A stretch of DNA of 64,000 nt from an uncultured Granulosicoccaceae bacterium (GTDB taxonomy: Bacteria; Pseudomonadota; Gammaproteobacteria; Granulosicoccales; Granulosicoccaceae), in assembly GCA_937927895.1 (NCBI GenBank), contig CALGKA010000018.1, forward strand, positions 1 through 64,000, read 5' to 3'. Below are positions 9,901-17,508 of this stretch, in pieces (positions within the stretch are counted from its first letter, which is position 1; the number at the start of each line of letters is the position of its first letter). The translations under genes and the position numbers were made by a program. Below the pieces are notes generated by a model, which was given only the letters and a program-made list of their open reading frames with translations, ran no database searches and was not told the origin of the DNA.

Positions 9901-11306
9901 ATGGACCACTTAGCCTAGATGATATCAATCAACTGCTACCAATAGTTCCGGCAAGCCTGCTAGATGATGAACGCTATATTTGCGGCGAGCTACTAGAAAA
10001 TGACAACAGAACGCTTTACTGCGATGCAGAGAATCTTGAGATTCTACTGCGCTGGCAAAGAGCCGATAGACGGCCAGCCTTTGAACCACTGGACCCTAAA
10101 TCCCTGCCCGGCATTCTCGCTAACTGGCATCAGTTTAATCGTCCCGCCAACGAACAATCAGTAACCGAGGCTTTTGAACGATTACGCGGTTATCGCACTC
10201 GAGTGCAACCACTGCTTAATGACTTATTTAGCGCACGCCTAACTGATTTTTCAGAACATCTTCTGGACAATGTTTTTCTACACCAACAGCTCGCATGGTT
10301 AGGTACAGACAAAGACCAATGCTGCCTTTGTTACCCTGAAGACATAGAGCTGTTGCAGAGTAATACTGCAAGGCTTTTTGAGTTAGCGCAATTCTTTGGC
10401 GATATCAATGCACGCTACAACTACTTACAAATAGCCACGACCGCACGTGAGCATAAACACGCTAGTGCAGCAGAACACGACGAACCCAACAACGAAGATA
10501 CCGTTAACGATCAATGGTGGAAAGGTGTGTGGGCAGGCCAGCTCACCGCTGACACTCTGGCGCCATTAAGACAAGGCGCTAAAAAGAGCTACAAGCTAAG
10601 CACAGGCAACAACACAGCCAGCCGTATTGGCAATGCCCGCCGTAGAGCCCGTGGTTTAAGCGCCGCCTGGCCCGGTAACTGGCAACTCATACAGCTTAAC
10701 AACAATGAAACTGATGCGCTCACTGAACACGAAGAATGTCGGGAGCGAGTGCACCTGTTGCTTGATCGCTATGGTGTTATTACCCGTGAGCTTGCCAACC
10801 GTGAAATGGACAGCCTGCGTTTTGGCAAACTGTTTAAGGCGCTTAGAGTTATGGAGCTTGCCGGTGAAGTTATGCAAGGCTTGTTCTTCGATGAACTCAG
10901 TGGCCCACAATTTATATCACCAAGAGCACTCACGCGCCTACAACAAAACGAGCCAGCCCCTGCGCACTTTTGGTGCAACGCATTAGACCCTGTATCGCCC
11001 TGTGGGCTTGGCCTTGACTGGCCAGAATTACCGCAACGGCGCGAGCAAAACTACCTGGCGTTTTATAAAGGCAAACTTGCACTGGTTATTGAAAACAACG
11101 GCGGACGGTTGCATTTCTATCTCGACCCGCAAGACAGCGAGATAACACAAGCGCTAGCCCCATGCGTACAGCTGGTCAAAACCCACGGCAAAATGACCGT
11201 GAAGGAAATAAACGAAGAATCAGCCATGACAAGCCCATGGCTACCAGCGCTTGCAACCGTACTAAAAAAGCGCAAGGATCATCGCAGTGTTTATTTTGAA
11301 CTGTAA
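6984..11306 (+). CDS. lhr: ATP-dependent DNA/RNA helicase Lhr (large helicase-related)
   Basis: This SF2 helicase has 1440 residues from the ATG at 6984. Walker A (APTGSGKT) lies near residues 44-51 and the DEVH box (IIDEVHSM) near 159-162, followed by motif III (LSATVNP). The second RecA domain carries the Lhr-typical SSLEMGIDIGNLDRVVLLQS and the arginine-finger motif QRIGRAGH. A winged-helix/Lhr core and a long C-terminal extension follow. Lhr-type enzymes translocate 3'-5' on single-stranded DNA and act in DNA repair. The track opens at 6792, but those 64 residues come from the tandem repeat, and MSNALKDFHPDISNWF fits the known N-terminus. Confidence 0.97.
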   Translation: MSNALKDFHPDISNWFHHQFKHPTAVQQAAWPVIASGAHALITAPTGSGKTLTAFLWSLNRFATKEWQPGATRLLYVSPLKALNNDIQRNLLDPLKQLGDALPGISVRTRSGDTSQGDRQRMLRKPPDILITTPESLALLLTTTRGRLALSNVETMIIDEVHSMVDSRRGVSLMTSAERLLELTGSLQRIALSATVNPLEAIAEYVGGFDDTGRARPVSIVNPASEKVISLNVKYPVEVKEAAEQGDSVWDPLAEKFRDVALNNRSTLFFTNSRAMAEKITLKINEQSPTLLAYAHHGSLAREIRAEVERRLKAGELRAIVATSSLEMGIDIGNLDRVVLLQSPPGIAATIQRIGRAGHSVGEESHGSLYPVHAADFIEAAALSTATIARDLEPLKPIKGALDILSQVIVSMTANETWTADDIFQLLKRSAPYQNLSREQFHLVLELLSGRYAGARVRELQSRIVYNRIDGTINAKKSALFALYNSGGSIPDRGYYQIRHADSGAKIGELDEEFVWEARIGDTFSLGTQHWQVRQINHNDVLVKPSKSGIAPPFWRAERNNRSHHYATRIGEFLLKANTLLAAGKQKQLALHLTEQLAFDDGASDKLIDYLQRQREKSATDLPHRHHLLVELVESGPGGYRGPDVQKQLVIHTHWGGRLNHPWALALQSAWQEKFNEQPKIHADNDAIAITVSEVPDPALVLSLVNSANLDHHLRHSLESSGFFGTRFRECAGRFLLLPRQKFNQRLPLWMSRLQAKKLMSATMQFEDFPVLLETWRTCLNDEFELQALNTMLNEVADGVCQWSFIRTASPTPFASNLSFDHINMYMYADDTPDQQQVSALSGDLIKATAQNSELRPRIDNRINEQFIAKRQRTLEDYSPTDAEEWNEWVKERVLIPQSEWWPEWQDNPAKHDKLLCELTLDKRRWVCHIEHARQIIKSGLAENAVASKKKLPAIDTDARTADTLAAEILSYYGPLSLDDINQLLPIVPASLLDDERYICGELLENDNRTLYCDAENLEILLRWQRADRRPAFEPLDPKSLPGILANWHQFNRPANEQSVTEAFERLRGYRTRVQPLLNDLFSARLTDFSEHLLDNVFLHQQLAWLGTDKDQCCLCYPEDIELLQSNTARLFELAQFFGDINARYNYLQIATTAREHKHASAAEHDEPNNEDTVNDQWWKGVWAGQLTADTLAPLRQGAKKSYKLSTGNNTASRIGNARRRARGLSAAWPGNWQLIQLNNNETDALTEHEECRERVHLLLDRYGVITRELANREMDSLRFGKLFKALRVMELAGEVMQGLFFDELSGPQFISPRALTRLQQNEPAPAHFWCNALDPVSPCGLGLDWPELPQRREQNYLAFYKGKLALVIENNGGRLHFYLDPQDSEITQALAPCVQLVKTHGKMTVKEINEESAMTSPWLPALATVLKKRKDHRSVYFEL

Positions 11307-11396
11307 ACCAGGAAAATCAAAACCGCAGGATTTATCAATTCCACTGGTGGGACACTTGCAGTCGTCCTATCCACAACAGACAAATGGAAATTTAAG

Positions 11397-12251
11397 ATGA
11401 ATCAAACCGAAAAGCGCTATCAGCAAAAGTTAGATCAAGTCACAGACTACATTTACGCCAATCTTGAGAAAGACATTCGTATAGACACATTGGCCGAAGT
11501 CGCTTGCCTGTCACCTTACCACTGGCACCGAGTCTATAAATCAATGCGAGGCGAAACCATTGCAACTACGATTAAAAGGCTCCGCCTACAGCGGGCAGCA
11601 GACCGACTGGCCAACTCAGACTTACCCATCGCAGACATAGCCAGCCGTTCGCAATACACCACTATCGAATCATTCAACCGTGCGTTCAAAGCAGAGTTCA
11701 ACCTACCACCTGCGGCCTACCGCGAACGCGGCAGCCATGCGCAGTTTAAAAATGCCATGGCTAAAAACAACCCAAACGAATTCAATGTTAATATCATAGA
11801 CTTTCCAGAAACCCTCTGCGCCGCCGTTCCACACACAGGCTCCTATATGCAAATAGATCAAGCCATGGGTAAGCTATTCGTACTATTGAAAGAACTGAAT
11901 TTGCTAAACGAAAATACAAAAATGATGGCGCTGTTTTTAGATGACCCGGAGCTTACAGAAACAGAGGCATTACGTTCATTCGCCTGCAGCCCGATAGAAC
12001 CTTCAACGCACTTACCCACAGCTCTTGAAACCAAAACATTGAAAGCAAGACAAGTAGCAAAGCTTACATACAAAGGACCGTATGCAGACATGTCACAAGC
12101 GTATCAATGGCTTTATGGAGTGTGGCTACCAGAATCAGGGTACGAGCCTGCAGATTCCCCATGCATTGAAAGCTACTTAAACAATCCACAGCAAGTTGCA
12201 CCCACCGAACTACTGACAGATATCATGTTGCCACTGGCAGGACTCTCATGA
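11397..12251 (+). CDS. AraC-family regulator with GyrI-like effector domain
   Basis: The 284-residue protein opens with a double helix-turn-helix AraC/XylS domain (residues about 10-110; LAEVACLSPYHWHRVYKSM and IADIASRSQYTTIESFNRAF). A C-terminal GyrI/SOUL-like small-molecule domain follows from about residue 130 to 284. This is the Rob/SoxS-like regulator plus effector layout. It overlaps the downstream DUF1801 gene by four bases (ATGA), so the two are translationally coupled. A drug or toxic compound sensor is the family norm; the inducer here is unknown. Confidence 0.93.
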   Translation: MNQTEKRYQQKLDQVTDYIYANLEKDIRIDTLAEVACLSPYHWHRVYKSMRGETIATTIKRLRLQRAADRLANSDLPIADIASRSQYTTIESFNRAFKAEFNLPPAAYRERGSHAQFKNAMAKNNPNEFNVNIIDFPETLCAAVPHTGSYMQIDQAMGKLFVLLKELNLLNENTKMMALFLDDPELTETEALRSFACSPIEPSTHLPTALETKTLKARQVAKLTYKGPYADMSQAYQWLYGVWLPESGYEPADSPCIESYLNNPQQVAPTELLTDIMLPLAGLS

Positions 12252-12679
12252 AACAGACTATCTCAAAAGACGTAAAAAGTGTATTCGATAGCTTTCCAAC
12301 GGATGCAAAAGAAAAGCTGCTGAAAATAAGGCAGCTAATCTTCAACGCAGCTGCCGAAGACAACGCTATAGGCACCGTCACCGAGACACTCAAGTGGGGA
12401 GAACCTGCTTACTTAACAGACGAAACCGGTAGTGGCAGCACTATACGACTGGGATACAAAGATAAAACACCTGATTCAGTGGATATCTACTTCAATTGCC
12501 AGACAACCCTGATTAAAGACATAAAGCAAAAGTATGCTGATGAGCTTGTTTGTGAAAACAATCGGCTAATTCGTATTCCGATTGCCGAAGCATTGCCTAC
12601 GGATACGTTGAGTGATTGCTTAACTATGGCGTTAAAGTATCACTACAACAAGAAAGCTCGGGACAGTGGACTATTGTAA
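12248..12679 (+). CDS. DUF1801 domain protein
   Basis: This 143-residue cytosolic protein has the DUF1801/YdhG-like pattern: an N-terminal helix with FDSFPTDAKEKLLKIRQLI, then TLKWGEPAYLT and GSTIRLGYKD, ending in a helical segment. The biochemical function of the family is not established. It overlaps the AraC/GyrI gene by 4 bp and is probably made from the same mRNA, a pairing that suggests a shared stress response. Confidence 0.88.
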   Translation: MKQTISKDVKSVFDSFPTDAKEKLLKIRQLIFNAAAEDNAIGTVTETLKWGEPAYLTDETGSGSTIRLGYKDKTPDSVDIYFNCQTTLIKDIKQKYADELVCENNRLIRIPIAEALPTDTLSDCLTMALKYHYNKKARDSGLL

Positions 12680-12820
12680 GCATCGATATGGGCTCTGTTA
12701 ACAGTTTGCTATAGTATTCACCGCTCGGTCAGATATTTTTCAGCCCTAGCACCGAGTCTTTACTTACATCGAAGGTGTCGTTTTTACATTTCAATTTTAC
12801 CGCATCAGAATTTTTAGAAA

Positions 12821-12988
12821 CTAACGCTTTACTTCTAACAGGTGCTCATCTGCTCGGTACATAATGTGGTACGGAGCATTTTGTTGTTCGGTAATTGGCA
12901 TATGCGATTTAACCCGGCTGACACACACTTCTTTTTCATCAACTGAATAGAAAGCAACCAACCCTTGTTGGGCGTGTTCTGCAGACAT
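12821..12988 (-). CDS. Small ORF or gene fragment, unknown
   Basis: This is a 55-codon ORF too short for the track. The frame stays open upstream of the ATG for about ten more residues. The peptide (MSAEHAQQGLVAFYSVDEKE and onward to RADEHLLEVKR) has a protein-like composition, while the overlapping 72-residue track ORF does not. It lies in a 540-bp gap between divergently placed neighbours. It may be a small real gene or the C-terminal remnant of a decayed one; no family is recognised. Confidence 0.35.
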   Translation of the reverse strand: MSAEHAQQGLVAFYSVDEKEVCVSRVKSHMPITEQQNAPYHIMYRADEHLLEVKR

Positions 12989-13223
12989 GCCAAGCCTACA
13001 CCATGAAATTCGAAGCCATCAACATTGTGTAGATCCCGCATTTGCGCAGACACGCAGAACTGTTACTGATGAATCCTTTAAGCGCAGATCTTTTACCGTC
13101 GAAGAAGGCAAGTGCCCGTTTACTACTAGTTTTGTTTGAGTTATTAACCTTCGCTCCATACGCGCATTACACAGAATATAAATCTGTTATGTTTAAAGTA
13201 CAAAATGCAAGAGAGGGACAACA

Positions 13224-13856
13224 ATGAGCATTGAAACCTATTTACTTTATCTAGTAGCTGTTGGGGTATTTTTCGCAACACCACCAGACACGAGCCAGCT
13301 GTTAATCATTTCAAACAGTATCCGCCACGGGTTAAAGCGCACTAAATGGACAATCGCGGGGGACCTCACTGCTAACTGCCTACAAATGACAGCTGCAGCC
13401 TTTGGCTTAGCAACAATAATTGCTAGCTCTGCAACAGCGTTTACTATTATTAAGTGGATGGGGGTGCTTTACCTTGCGTGGATTGGTGCAAAGCTATTAA
13501 TATCAAAAGATCACACATCAAATATACAACATAGTCACTCTGGTGAAAAACTAAGAATGTATAAGCAAGGTTTTTTTACGTCTTTGGCTAATCCCTTCGC
13601 TGTCGCGTTCTTTGCCGCTCTGTTCCCTCAGTTCATTGACACAAGCATTGCAATAATTCCGCAGTTATTAATCCTGGGCAGCACTTATATTGTTATAGAT
13701 GGATTGATTCTGCTTGCCTGGGGCTTAACAGGAGTTCACGCATCAAAACGGATCACAGCACTTGATCTCTCCCTTATCAATAAGATATGCGGCGCACTGA
13801 TGATCACAGCCGCTGGACTACTTGCAGTAAAGGACCTGGAACCCGGTAACAGGTAA
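13224..13856 (+). CDS. LysE/RhtB family amino-acid exporter
   Basis: This 210-residue inner-membrane protein has about six hydrophobic segments. The family signature is present early (GVFFATPPDTSQLLIISNSIRHG) and the mid-region has KWMGVLYLAWIGAKLLIS and FFTSLANPFAVAFFAALFPQF. LysE-superfamily members export basic, neutral or modified amino acids. The start is supported by an AGAGGGA Shine-Dalgarno just upstream. The usual RhtB signature has Pro-Gly-Pro where this protein has PPDT, a slight departure. The substrate is unknown. Confidence 0.92.
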   Translation: MSIETYLLYLVAVGVFFATPPDTSQLLIISNSIRHGLKRTKWTIAGDLTANCLQMTAAAFGLATIIASSATAFTIIKWMGVLYLAWIGAKLLISKDHTSNIQHSHSGEKLRMYKQGFFTSLANPFAVAFFAALFPQFIDTSIAIIPQLLILGSTYIVIDGLILLAWGLTGVHASKRITALDLSLINKICGALMITAAGLLAVKDLEPGNR

Positions 13857-13934
13857 GCCACTACTATTACAACTTAAAGCGCGCTGATAGCACCACAATC
13901 GAAACGGACTGTATTTGAGACGTTTGGTTCGTTA

Positions 13935-14096
13935 TAGGAAGCCCGCCAGCGTGAGCGAGGGATTTTAGAAGTGGGTGCTTAGGTATCGCTGGCTTTGAAA
14001 AATATCACTGATGTAACTGCATCTCTTTTTTAAGTACCCCATAGAAGTTAATCATAGGGGAATAAAGTCCCTCGCTGACGCTGGCGGGCTTCCTAA
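13935..14096. repeat. REP-like inverted repeat pair
   Basis: The arms at about 13935-13965 and 14066-14096 are inverted copies of TAGGAAGCCCGCCAGCGTGA plus AGCGAGGGA, with only a central and one flanking mismatch, separated by about 100 bp. The core GCGTSAGCG and the paired layout match the 6.3-6.5 kb cluster, although the flanking letters differ. The pair sits between convergent genes, a usual REP location. Confidence 0.7.
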
Positions 14097-14140
14097 AAGA
14101 TGATGCCTATAGTAAAACTCACGCTCATGGCGACAAACTT

Positions 14141-14168
14141 AACGCTGTCAGCCATTGCTGACAGCGTT
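14141..14168 (-). terminator. Hairpin downstream of the GH12-like gene
   Basis: A perfect 12-bp stem (AACGCTGTCAGC/GCTGACAGCGTT) with a CATT loop lies 17 bp after the stop codon of the GH12-like lipoprotein. The T-rich tail is weak, so it may act as a terminator or an mRNA-stabilising hairpin. Confidence 0.55.
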
Positions 14169-14185
14169 GGTAATAACAGTACTCT

Positions 14186-15616
14186 TTAGAAACTTACGTT
14201 AAATTCATTGAGCGTAAAAGAACCAGAGCCCCACCACATCTCTGTGCCAATTTCGATTGCCCCCATATAGTATTCGGGTTTAAGCACATCAATCTCACGG
14301 GCCACTGATTCTGCAGCGGTCCAGTCACGTGTCCAGTCTACAAAGCGCTTCCAGTTTAGAGTGCCACTGGTTGTAGGTGTTTGCGCGGTAAACGCGATGT
14401 AGTGTTTGTTGCTTCGCGGCTTAATGTAAACATCCCACAGCTGGTTATCGATCATCACACCTGTTAGTGCCAGATCACCCGGTGTTCTTATGGTCGGGTT
14501 GTTAACCCAGATCATCATTTCATACGCGCGGTTGTCTGTACGATTACCAGCCTCGTCAAAATCGCACGGTCCACGAATATCATCTGAATCGTGAAAGAAA
14601 GATTCCAGCGCTACATTACGCTCGGCATCTTCATCGAGTGTTTCACTGAAATCATAGCGCACGACAAACTCTGGAAGGTTCATTACTTGTTCTGGAAGAC
14701 CTGTTTCTTCTTTTGTACCTGATACATGTGTGCCTAATTTGGGACCGTATAAAACTTCAGGATAGGCTTTTACTTCATACTCACCAAATTCCGTCAGGGT
14801 ATCGTACTGGCCTAGCCAATCGTAAGACCAGGCAGGTGTAACGGAGCCATTTGCATTCTCAGTAACATTAATGATCTGTGACCAGCTATCATTCGCCATT
14901 GTTTTAGCGTTCCACGCGTTATTCAGCACAACGTACTTGTCGTAAGCCACGGCGGCCCACGCTTCACATTCGTCAATAGTGTTAGATAAGATCGGCTGCA
15001 TGTTTTCCGAAAACGGAGTAGTAATGCTATAAGTATCAGAGACCGGGCCTGGTACACCATTGACTGTTGACTCTACATACCAATCCAAGTTGTTGTCATA
15101 ATATGCAAGTGCTGTGGTAGCACTACACATGCCCTCACCTGTTTGACAATTAGCTGCAAGCGGATCAAGAGACCTTGCGTAACCGCTGGCGCCTGCGTCT
15201 TTTACAACAATTTTATAAGATTCCGCATTGGCTACCGCCGGCCATACAAATTCCGGTTGCGCGGTATCAAGAACGCCAGTTGGTGGAACTGCAGTTTCTG
15301 TATTGCCAACGGTACCTGTATCACTACCGTTTCCGGTGCCATCAGTACCGGTATCTGTTCCTGTGTCCGTTCCAGTATCTGTTCCTGCGTCCGTTCCAGT
15401 GTCTGTTCCCGTGCCTGTATCTGTCCCAGTGTCCGCTCCAGTGTCTGTTCCCGAGCCCGTATCTGTCCCAACGTCTGTTCCAGTACCACTGTCGCCATTA
15501 TTAACAGTGCCTTCTGTCGGTGTTCCATTACCACTATTGGTGTCCGGTGTTGAATCACCTCCACATGCGCTCAGCAGAACTGCATAAAGCGCCACCATCA
15601 TTAGTTGTTTATTCAA
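14186..15616 (-). CDS. GH12-like glycoside hydrolase lipoprotein with Thr/Asp/Gly linker
   Basis: This 476-residue lipoprotein has a signal with lipobox LSAC (AVLLSACGG). A low-complexity linker of about 70 residues rich in Gly-Thr-Asp repeats follows, then a fibronectin-like stretch (QPEFVWPAVANAESYKIVV). The C-terminal half has GH12 hallmarks: VLNNAWNAK, the nucleophile region YEMMIWVNNP, QLWDVYIKP and the acid/base region IEIGTEMWWGSGSFTLNEF. GH12 enzymes cleave beta-1,4-glucan or xyloglucan by a retaining mechanism, and both catalytic Glu positions appear present. The protein is likely outer-membrane or surface attached. No other polysaccharide genes adjoin it, so it may act alone. Confidence 0.85.
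   Translation of the reverse strand: MNKQLMMVALYAVLLSACGGDSTPDTNSGNGTPTEGTVNNGDSGTGTDVGTDTGSGTDTGADTGTDTGTGTDTGTDAGTDTGTDTGTDTGTDGTGNGSDTGTVGNTETAVPPTGVLDTAQPEFVWPAVANAESYKIVVKDAGASGYARSLDPLAANCQTGEGMCSATTALAYYDNNLDWYVESTVNGVPGPVSDTYSITTPFSENMQPILSNTIDECEAWAAVAYDKYVVLNNAWNAKTMANDSWSQIINVTENANGSVTPAWSYDWLGQYDTLTEFGEYEVKAYPEVLYGPKLGTHVSGTKEETGLPEQVMNLPEFVVRYDFSETLDEDAERNVALESFFHDSDDIRGPCDFDEAGNRTDNRAYEMMIWVNNPTIRTPGDLALTGVMIDNQLWDVYIKPRSNKHYIAFTAQTPTTSGTLNWKRFVDWTRDWTAAESVAREIDVLKPEYYMGAIEIGTEMWWGSGSFTLNEFNVSF
15310..15480 (-). repeat. In-frame tandem repeat encoding the (GTDT)n linker
   Basis: Short in-frame repeats of GTTCCNGTNTCTG type encode alternating Gly-Thr-Asp-Thr in the GH12-like lipoprotein. 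The unit length is a multiple of three, so gain or loss of units would change linker length without breaking the frame. Confidence 0.75.
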
Positions 15617-15896
15617 TGTTATGACTCCAATCTTTATAGTTCCCGGTTACGTTCCGGGTAATAAAACCAGGCAAATGCGAACCACTCTCTTCAAAAGCTT
15701 AGGGTTCTCGCCGAAATACTCTGAGCTACACATTTTGTCATGACATTTAAGTATTGTCAACGTGCAGAATGGCTACTCTATAACAACTAGGCAGACTGTT
15801 TCACCCTTGACTGTCCGGATAAAAACAAACGTGTGTATAAATGTTTCTTCAAGCACAAACACAGCGACACCGTAACCGGTGCCACTGCGTACAGAC

Positions 15897-16442
15897 TTAC
15901 GCTACAAAGACATTCTGGAATTTCGATTTCAGATATTCCATTTGATCCGTTAGCACGTTGCGGTTATCAAGATAGAACCATTCGTACAAATTCGGCGCGA
16001 ACGGAATTGCCAGCAATTCAAGCCCTGCTTCTTCAGGCGTTTTATCTGCTTTGTAGTTATTGCACTTGCGGCAAGACGTTACGCAGTTTTCCCAAACATC
16101 TCTGCCGCCACGTGATCGTGGGATCACATGATCACGCGAATGTTCACGCGCTACGAACGTGTGGCCGCAGTACAGACACATGTGATCATCCCTGGCGAAC
16201 AACACCGGGTTACTGATCTGCGGAACCATTTGCTCAACCACGCGGCCTTTCACCGCAATAATCGCAGGGATATCGAGTTGCGATTGTTCACCGCTATTTT
16301 GGAAACCACCGCGCAGGCTGATTGCTAGGCTACCCATTTCCCACAGCACCTGGCCTTTTGATTTAGCGGTTGCTGCATCTTCGTAGTTGATCCACGCTTG
16401 CGGTGAACCGGCTTTGTTTAGTTTAAGAATTTCCGTTTTCAT
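15897..16442 (-). CDS. HNH endonuclease
   Basis: This 181-residue protein has a central HNH nuclease fold. A zinc-binding CLYC pair (Cys89, Cys92), the catalytic SRDHVIPRSRGG segment (Asp104-His105), Asn119 in VWENC, and a second CRKC pair (Cys124, Cys127) are all present. The N-terminal 80 residues (LNKAGSPQAWINYEDA) match a widespread stand-alone proteobacterial HNH family. There is no targeting domain and no visible intron or phage context. It lies immediately upstream of the small RNA and tRNA array but is transcribed away from them. Whether the association is functional is unknown. Confidence 0.93.
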   Translation of the reverse strand: MKTEILKLNKAGSPQAWINYEDAATAKSKGQVLWEMGSLAISLRGGFQNSGEQSQLDIPAIIAVKGRVVEQMVPQISNPVLFARDDHMCLYCGHTFVAREHSRDHVIPRSRGGRDVWENCVTSCRKCNNYKADKTPEEAGLELLAIPFAPNLYEWFYLDNRNVLTDQMEYLKSKFQNVFVA

Positions 16443-16586
16443 GATTTACATCTTTAATGAGCCACTTAACCTAGTGACATTTATGTGAAACAAACAAAAG
16501 CGCCTTAACGCTTATATAGTTTAGTGTCAGTGCATGAATACAACTTGAATCTGCATCACTTATTCAAATTTTTTTTGCACTAACAA

Positions 16587-16614
16587 TTGACATCATAATT
16601 TAAAAGCGTATAAC
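16587..16614 (+). promoter_or_regulatory. Sigma-70-like promoter for the small RNA
   Basis: TTGACA (16587-16592) and TATAAC (16609-16614) are separated by 16 bp, a near-consensus pair. It faces the tRNA array and would start transcription near 16621. It lies in the upstream region of the divergent HNH gene. Confidence 0.65.
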
Positions 16615-16620
16615 ACACCT

Positions 16621-16770
16621 ACTATGTTTACAAAACCAACAACAGAACGCACGAACATTCGCCATCAAGTGATGGGGAACTGTTGGTGTGTGTGGGTCTT
16701 GTAAAGTGATTTGATTATTAATACATCTATTTATTTTATAAAGGCCCGCTCACTGAAGCGGGTTTTTTTT
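16621..16770 (+). ncRNA. Candidate small RNA upstream of the tRNA array
   Basis: A good promoter and an intrinsic terminator bracket about 150 nt with no protein-like ORF. Inside, TTTACAAAACCAACA pairs imperfectly with TGTTGGT...CTTGTAAA, closing a long stem around 16625-16710. A second short hairpin forms around CATCAAGTGATG. This layout fits an independent small RNA, or a leader for the tRNA array if the terminator is leaky. It matches no RNA family that I recognise. Confidence 0.5.
16745..16770 (+). terminator. Intrinsic terminator of the candidate small RNA
   Basis: CCCGCT-CACTGA-AGCGGG forms a 6-bp GC-rich stem followed by eight Ts. It is strong by eye and separates the small RNA from the tRNA array. 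Confidence 0.85.
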
Positions 16771-17021
16771 GCCTGTTTTTATTGAGTTAGATTCTCACTG
16801 TGTCAGGTATTTAAACTACAGGTGTAGTTTTTACACATACCTACTATTTTTTTGCAGCCTGCTTAACCGTAGGTTGGGGATAACTGTTGCCGATGGATTT
16901 CTATGACAGTAGGACTGCAACTGATTTTTTTGACAACAAAATTTTTATATAACAGAGGAAAAAATAACGAACACTTTTTTTAGTCAATAAATATTGCTTT
17001 AGAAACAATGAAAAAGGTAAT

Positions 17022-17095
17022 GGTGAATGTAATGTAGCGGCAGCATGACTGACTGTGAATCAGTTCGGCAGGGTTCGAATCCCGCGTTCACCCCA
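17022..17095 (+). tRNA. tRNA-His (GTG)
   Basis: The acceptor stem includes the His-specific extra 5' G (17022) opposite C73 and an encoded CCA at 17093-17095. The anticodon stem ACTGA/TCAGT holds a GTG anticodon in loop CTGTGAA. The D-stem is only 3 bp (ATG/CAT) with GG in its loop. The T-loop TTCGAAT is canonical but the T-stem has only three good pairs. First of the array. Confidence 0.88.
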
Positions 17096-17115
17096 TTTTT
17101 TCCGACCAATTGTTT

Positions 17116-17190
17116 TTCCCGGCAAACCAATAGTGAGACGCTGAGCTGATAAGTCAGCTGTAATTGATCTGTTGCTTACATCGGGAATCA
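17116..17190 (+). tRNA. Degenerate tRNA-Ile-like sequence (GAT)
   Basis: The acceptor halves TTCCCGG and TCGGGAA pair at all 7 positions (one wobble), and CTGAG/GTCAG (4 of 5 pairs) flanks the loop CTGATAA with anticodon GAT. No D-arm is evident and the T-arm is reduced to GTAA/TTAC with an enlarged loop. The 75-nt span and spacing fit a tRNA, so this is either a very deviant member of the array or a decayed gene. Confidence 0.4.
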
Positions 17191-17260
17191 AAAATTTACT
17201 ATGCACTGAATTTCCTTTGAAGAATATTTCGGTTGATAACTAATCAGTGCAAACAATTTT

Positions 17261-17336
17261 AGAAGCGTAGCTCAATAGGCAGAGCATCCGGCTTTTAACC
17301 GGAAGGTTGTGGGATCGTTGCCCACCGCTTCTACCA
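17261..17336 (+). tRNA. tRNA-Lys (TTT) with abnormal T-loop
   Basis: The cloverleaf is complete: acceptor AGAAGCG/CGCTTCT, a normal D-arm (TAGCTC...GAGCA), anticodon stem TCCGG/CCGGA with TTT, T-stem GTGGG/CCCAC and an encoded CCA. The T-loop reads ATCGTTG instead of TTCGANT, so the usual T54-A58 interaction is lost. Confidence 0.88.
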
Positions 17337-17344
17337 AATAAGTA

Positions 17345-17422
17345 GCCCGATTGGCTGATGACTGGTTTAGCACCTGTTTTGTAAGCAGGGGATTAGCAGT
17401 TTACATCCGTCATTGGGCGCGA
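17345..17422 (+). tRNA. tRNA-Thr (TGT) with degraded T-arm
   Basis: Acceptor GCCCGAT/ATTGGGC, D-stem GCT/AGC with GG in the loop, and anticodon stem CCTGT/GCAGG with TGT in TTTGTAA are all clear. The T-stem (AGCAG/CCGTC) has only about three pairs and the loop TTTACAT is non-canonical. The 3' end reads CGA rather than CCA. Confidence 0.75.
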
Positions 17423-17431
17423 AGTTTTTGA

Positions 17432-17502
17432 ACGTCATTCAAGTGGTTGAGTTTGGGTCTCCAAAACCTGAAACGAAGGTTCGACTCCTTCATGGCGTGC
17501 CA
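17432..17502 (+). tRNA. tRNA-Trp (CCA) with minimal D-arm
   Basis: Acceptor ACGTCAT/ATGGCGT, anticodon stem TGGGT/ACCTG with CCA, a normal T-arm (GAAGG-TTCGACT-CCTTC) and an encoded CCA end are present. The whole gene is only 71 nt because the D-arm is a tiny TCAA/TTGA hairpin with a 4-nt loop. Confidence 0.85.
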
Positions 17503-17508
17503 GTTTAT

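Noticed and set aside
12835-13053. 72-residue minus-strand ORF
   Set aside because: It overlaps the 55-codon ORF in another frame; composition is less protein-like.
15143-15587. Several overlapping ORFs across the GH12 linker
   Set aside because: They are shadow frames of the GTDT repeat.
15897-16442. Group I intron homing endonuclease
   Set aside because: No intron ends or interrupted gene are seen; the protein fits a stand-alone HNH family.
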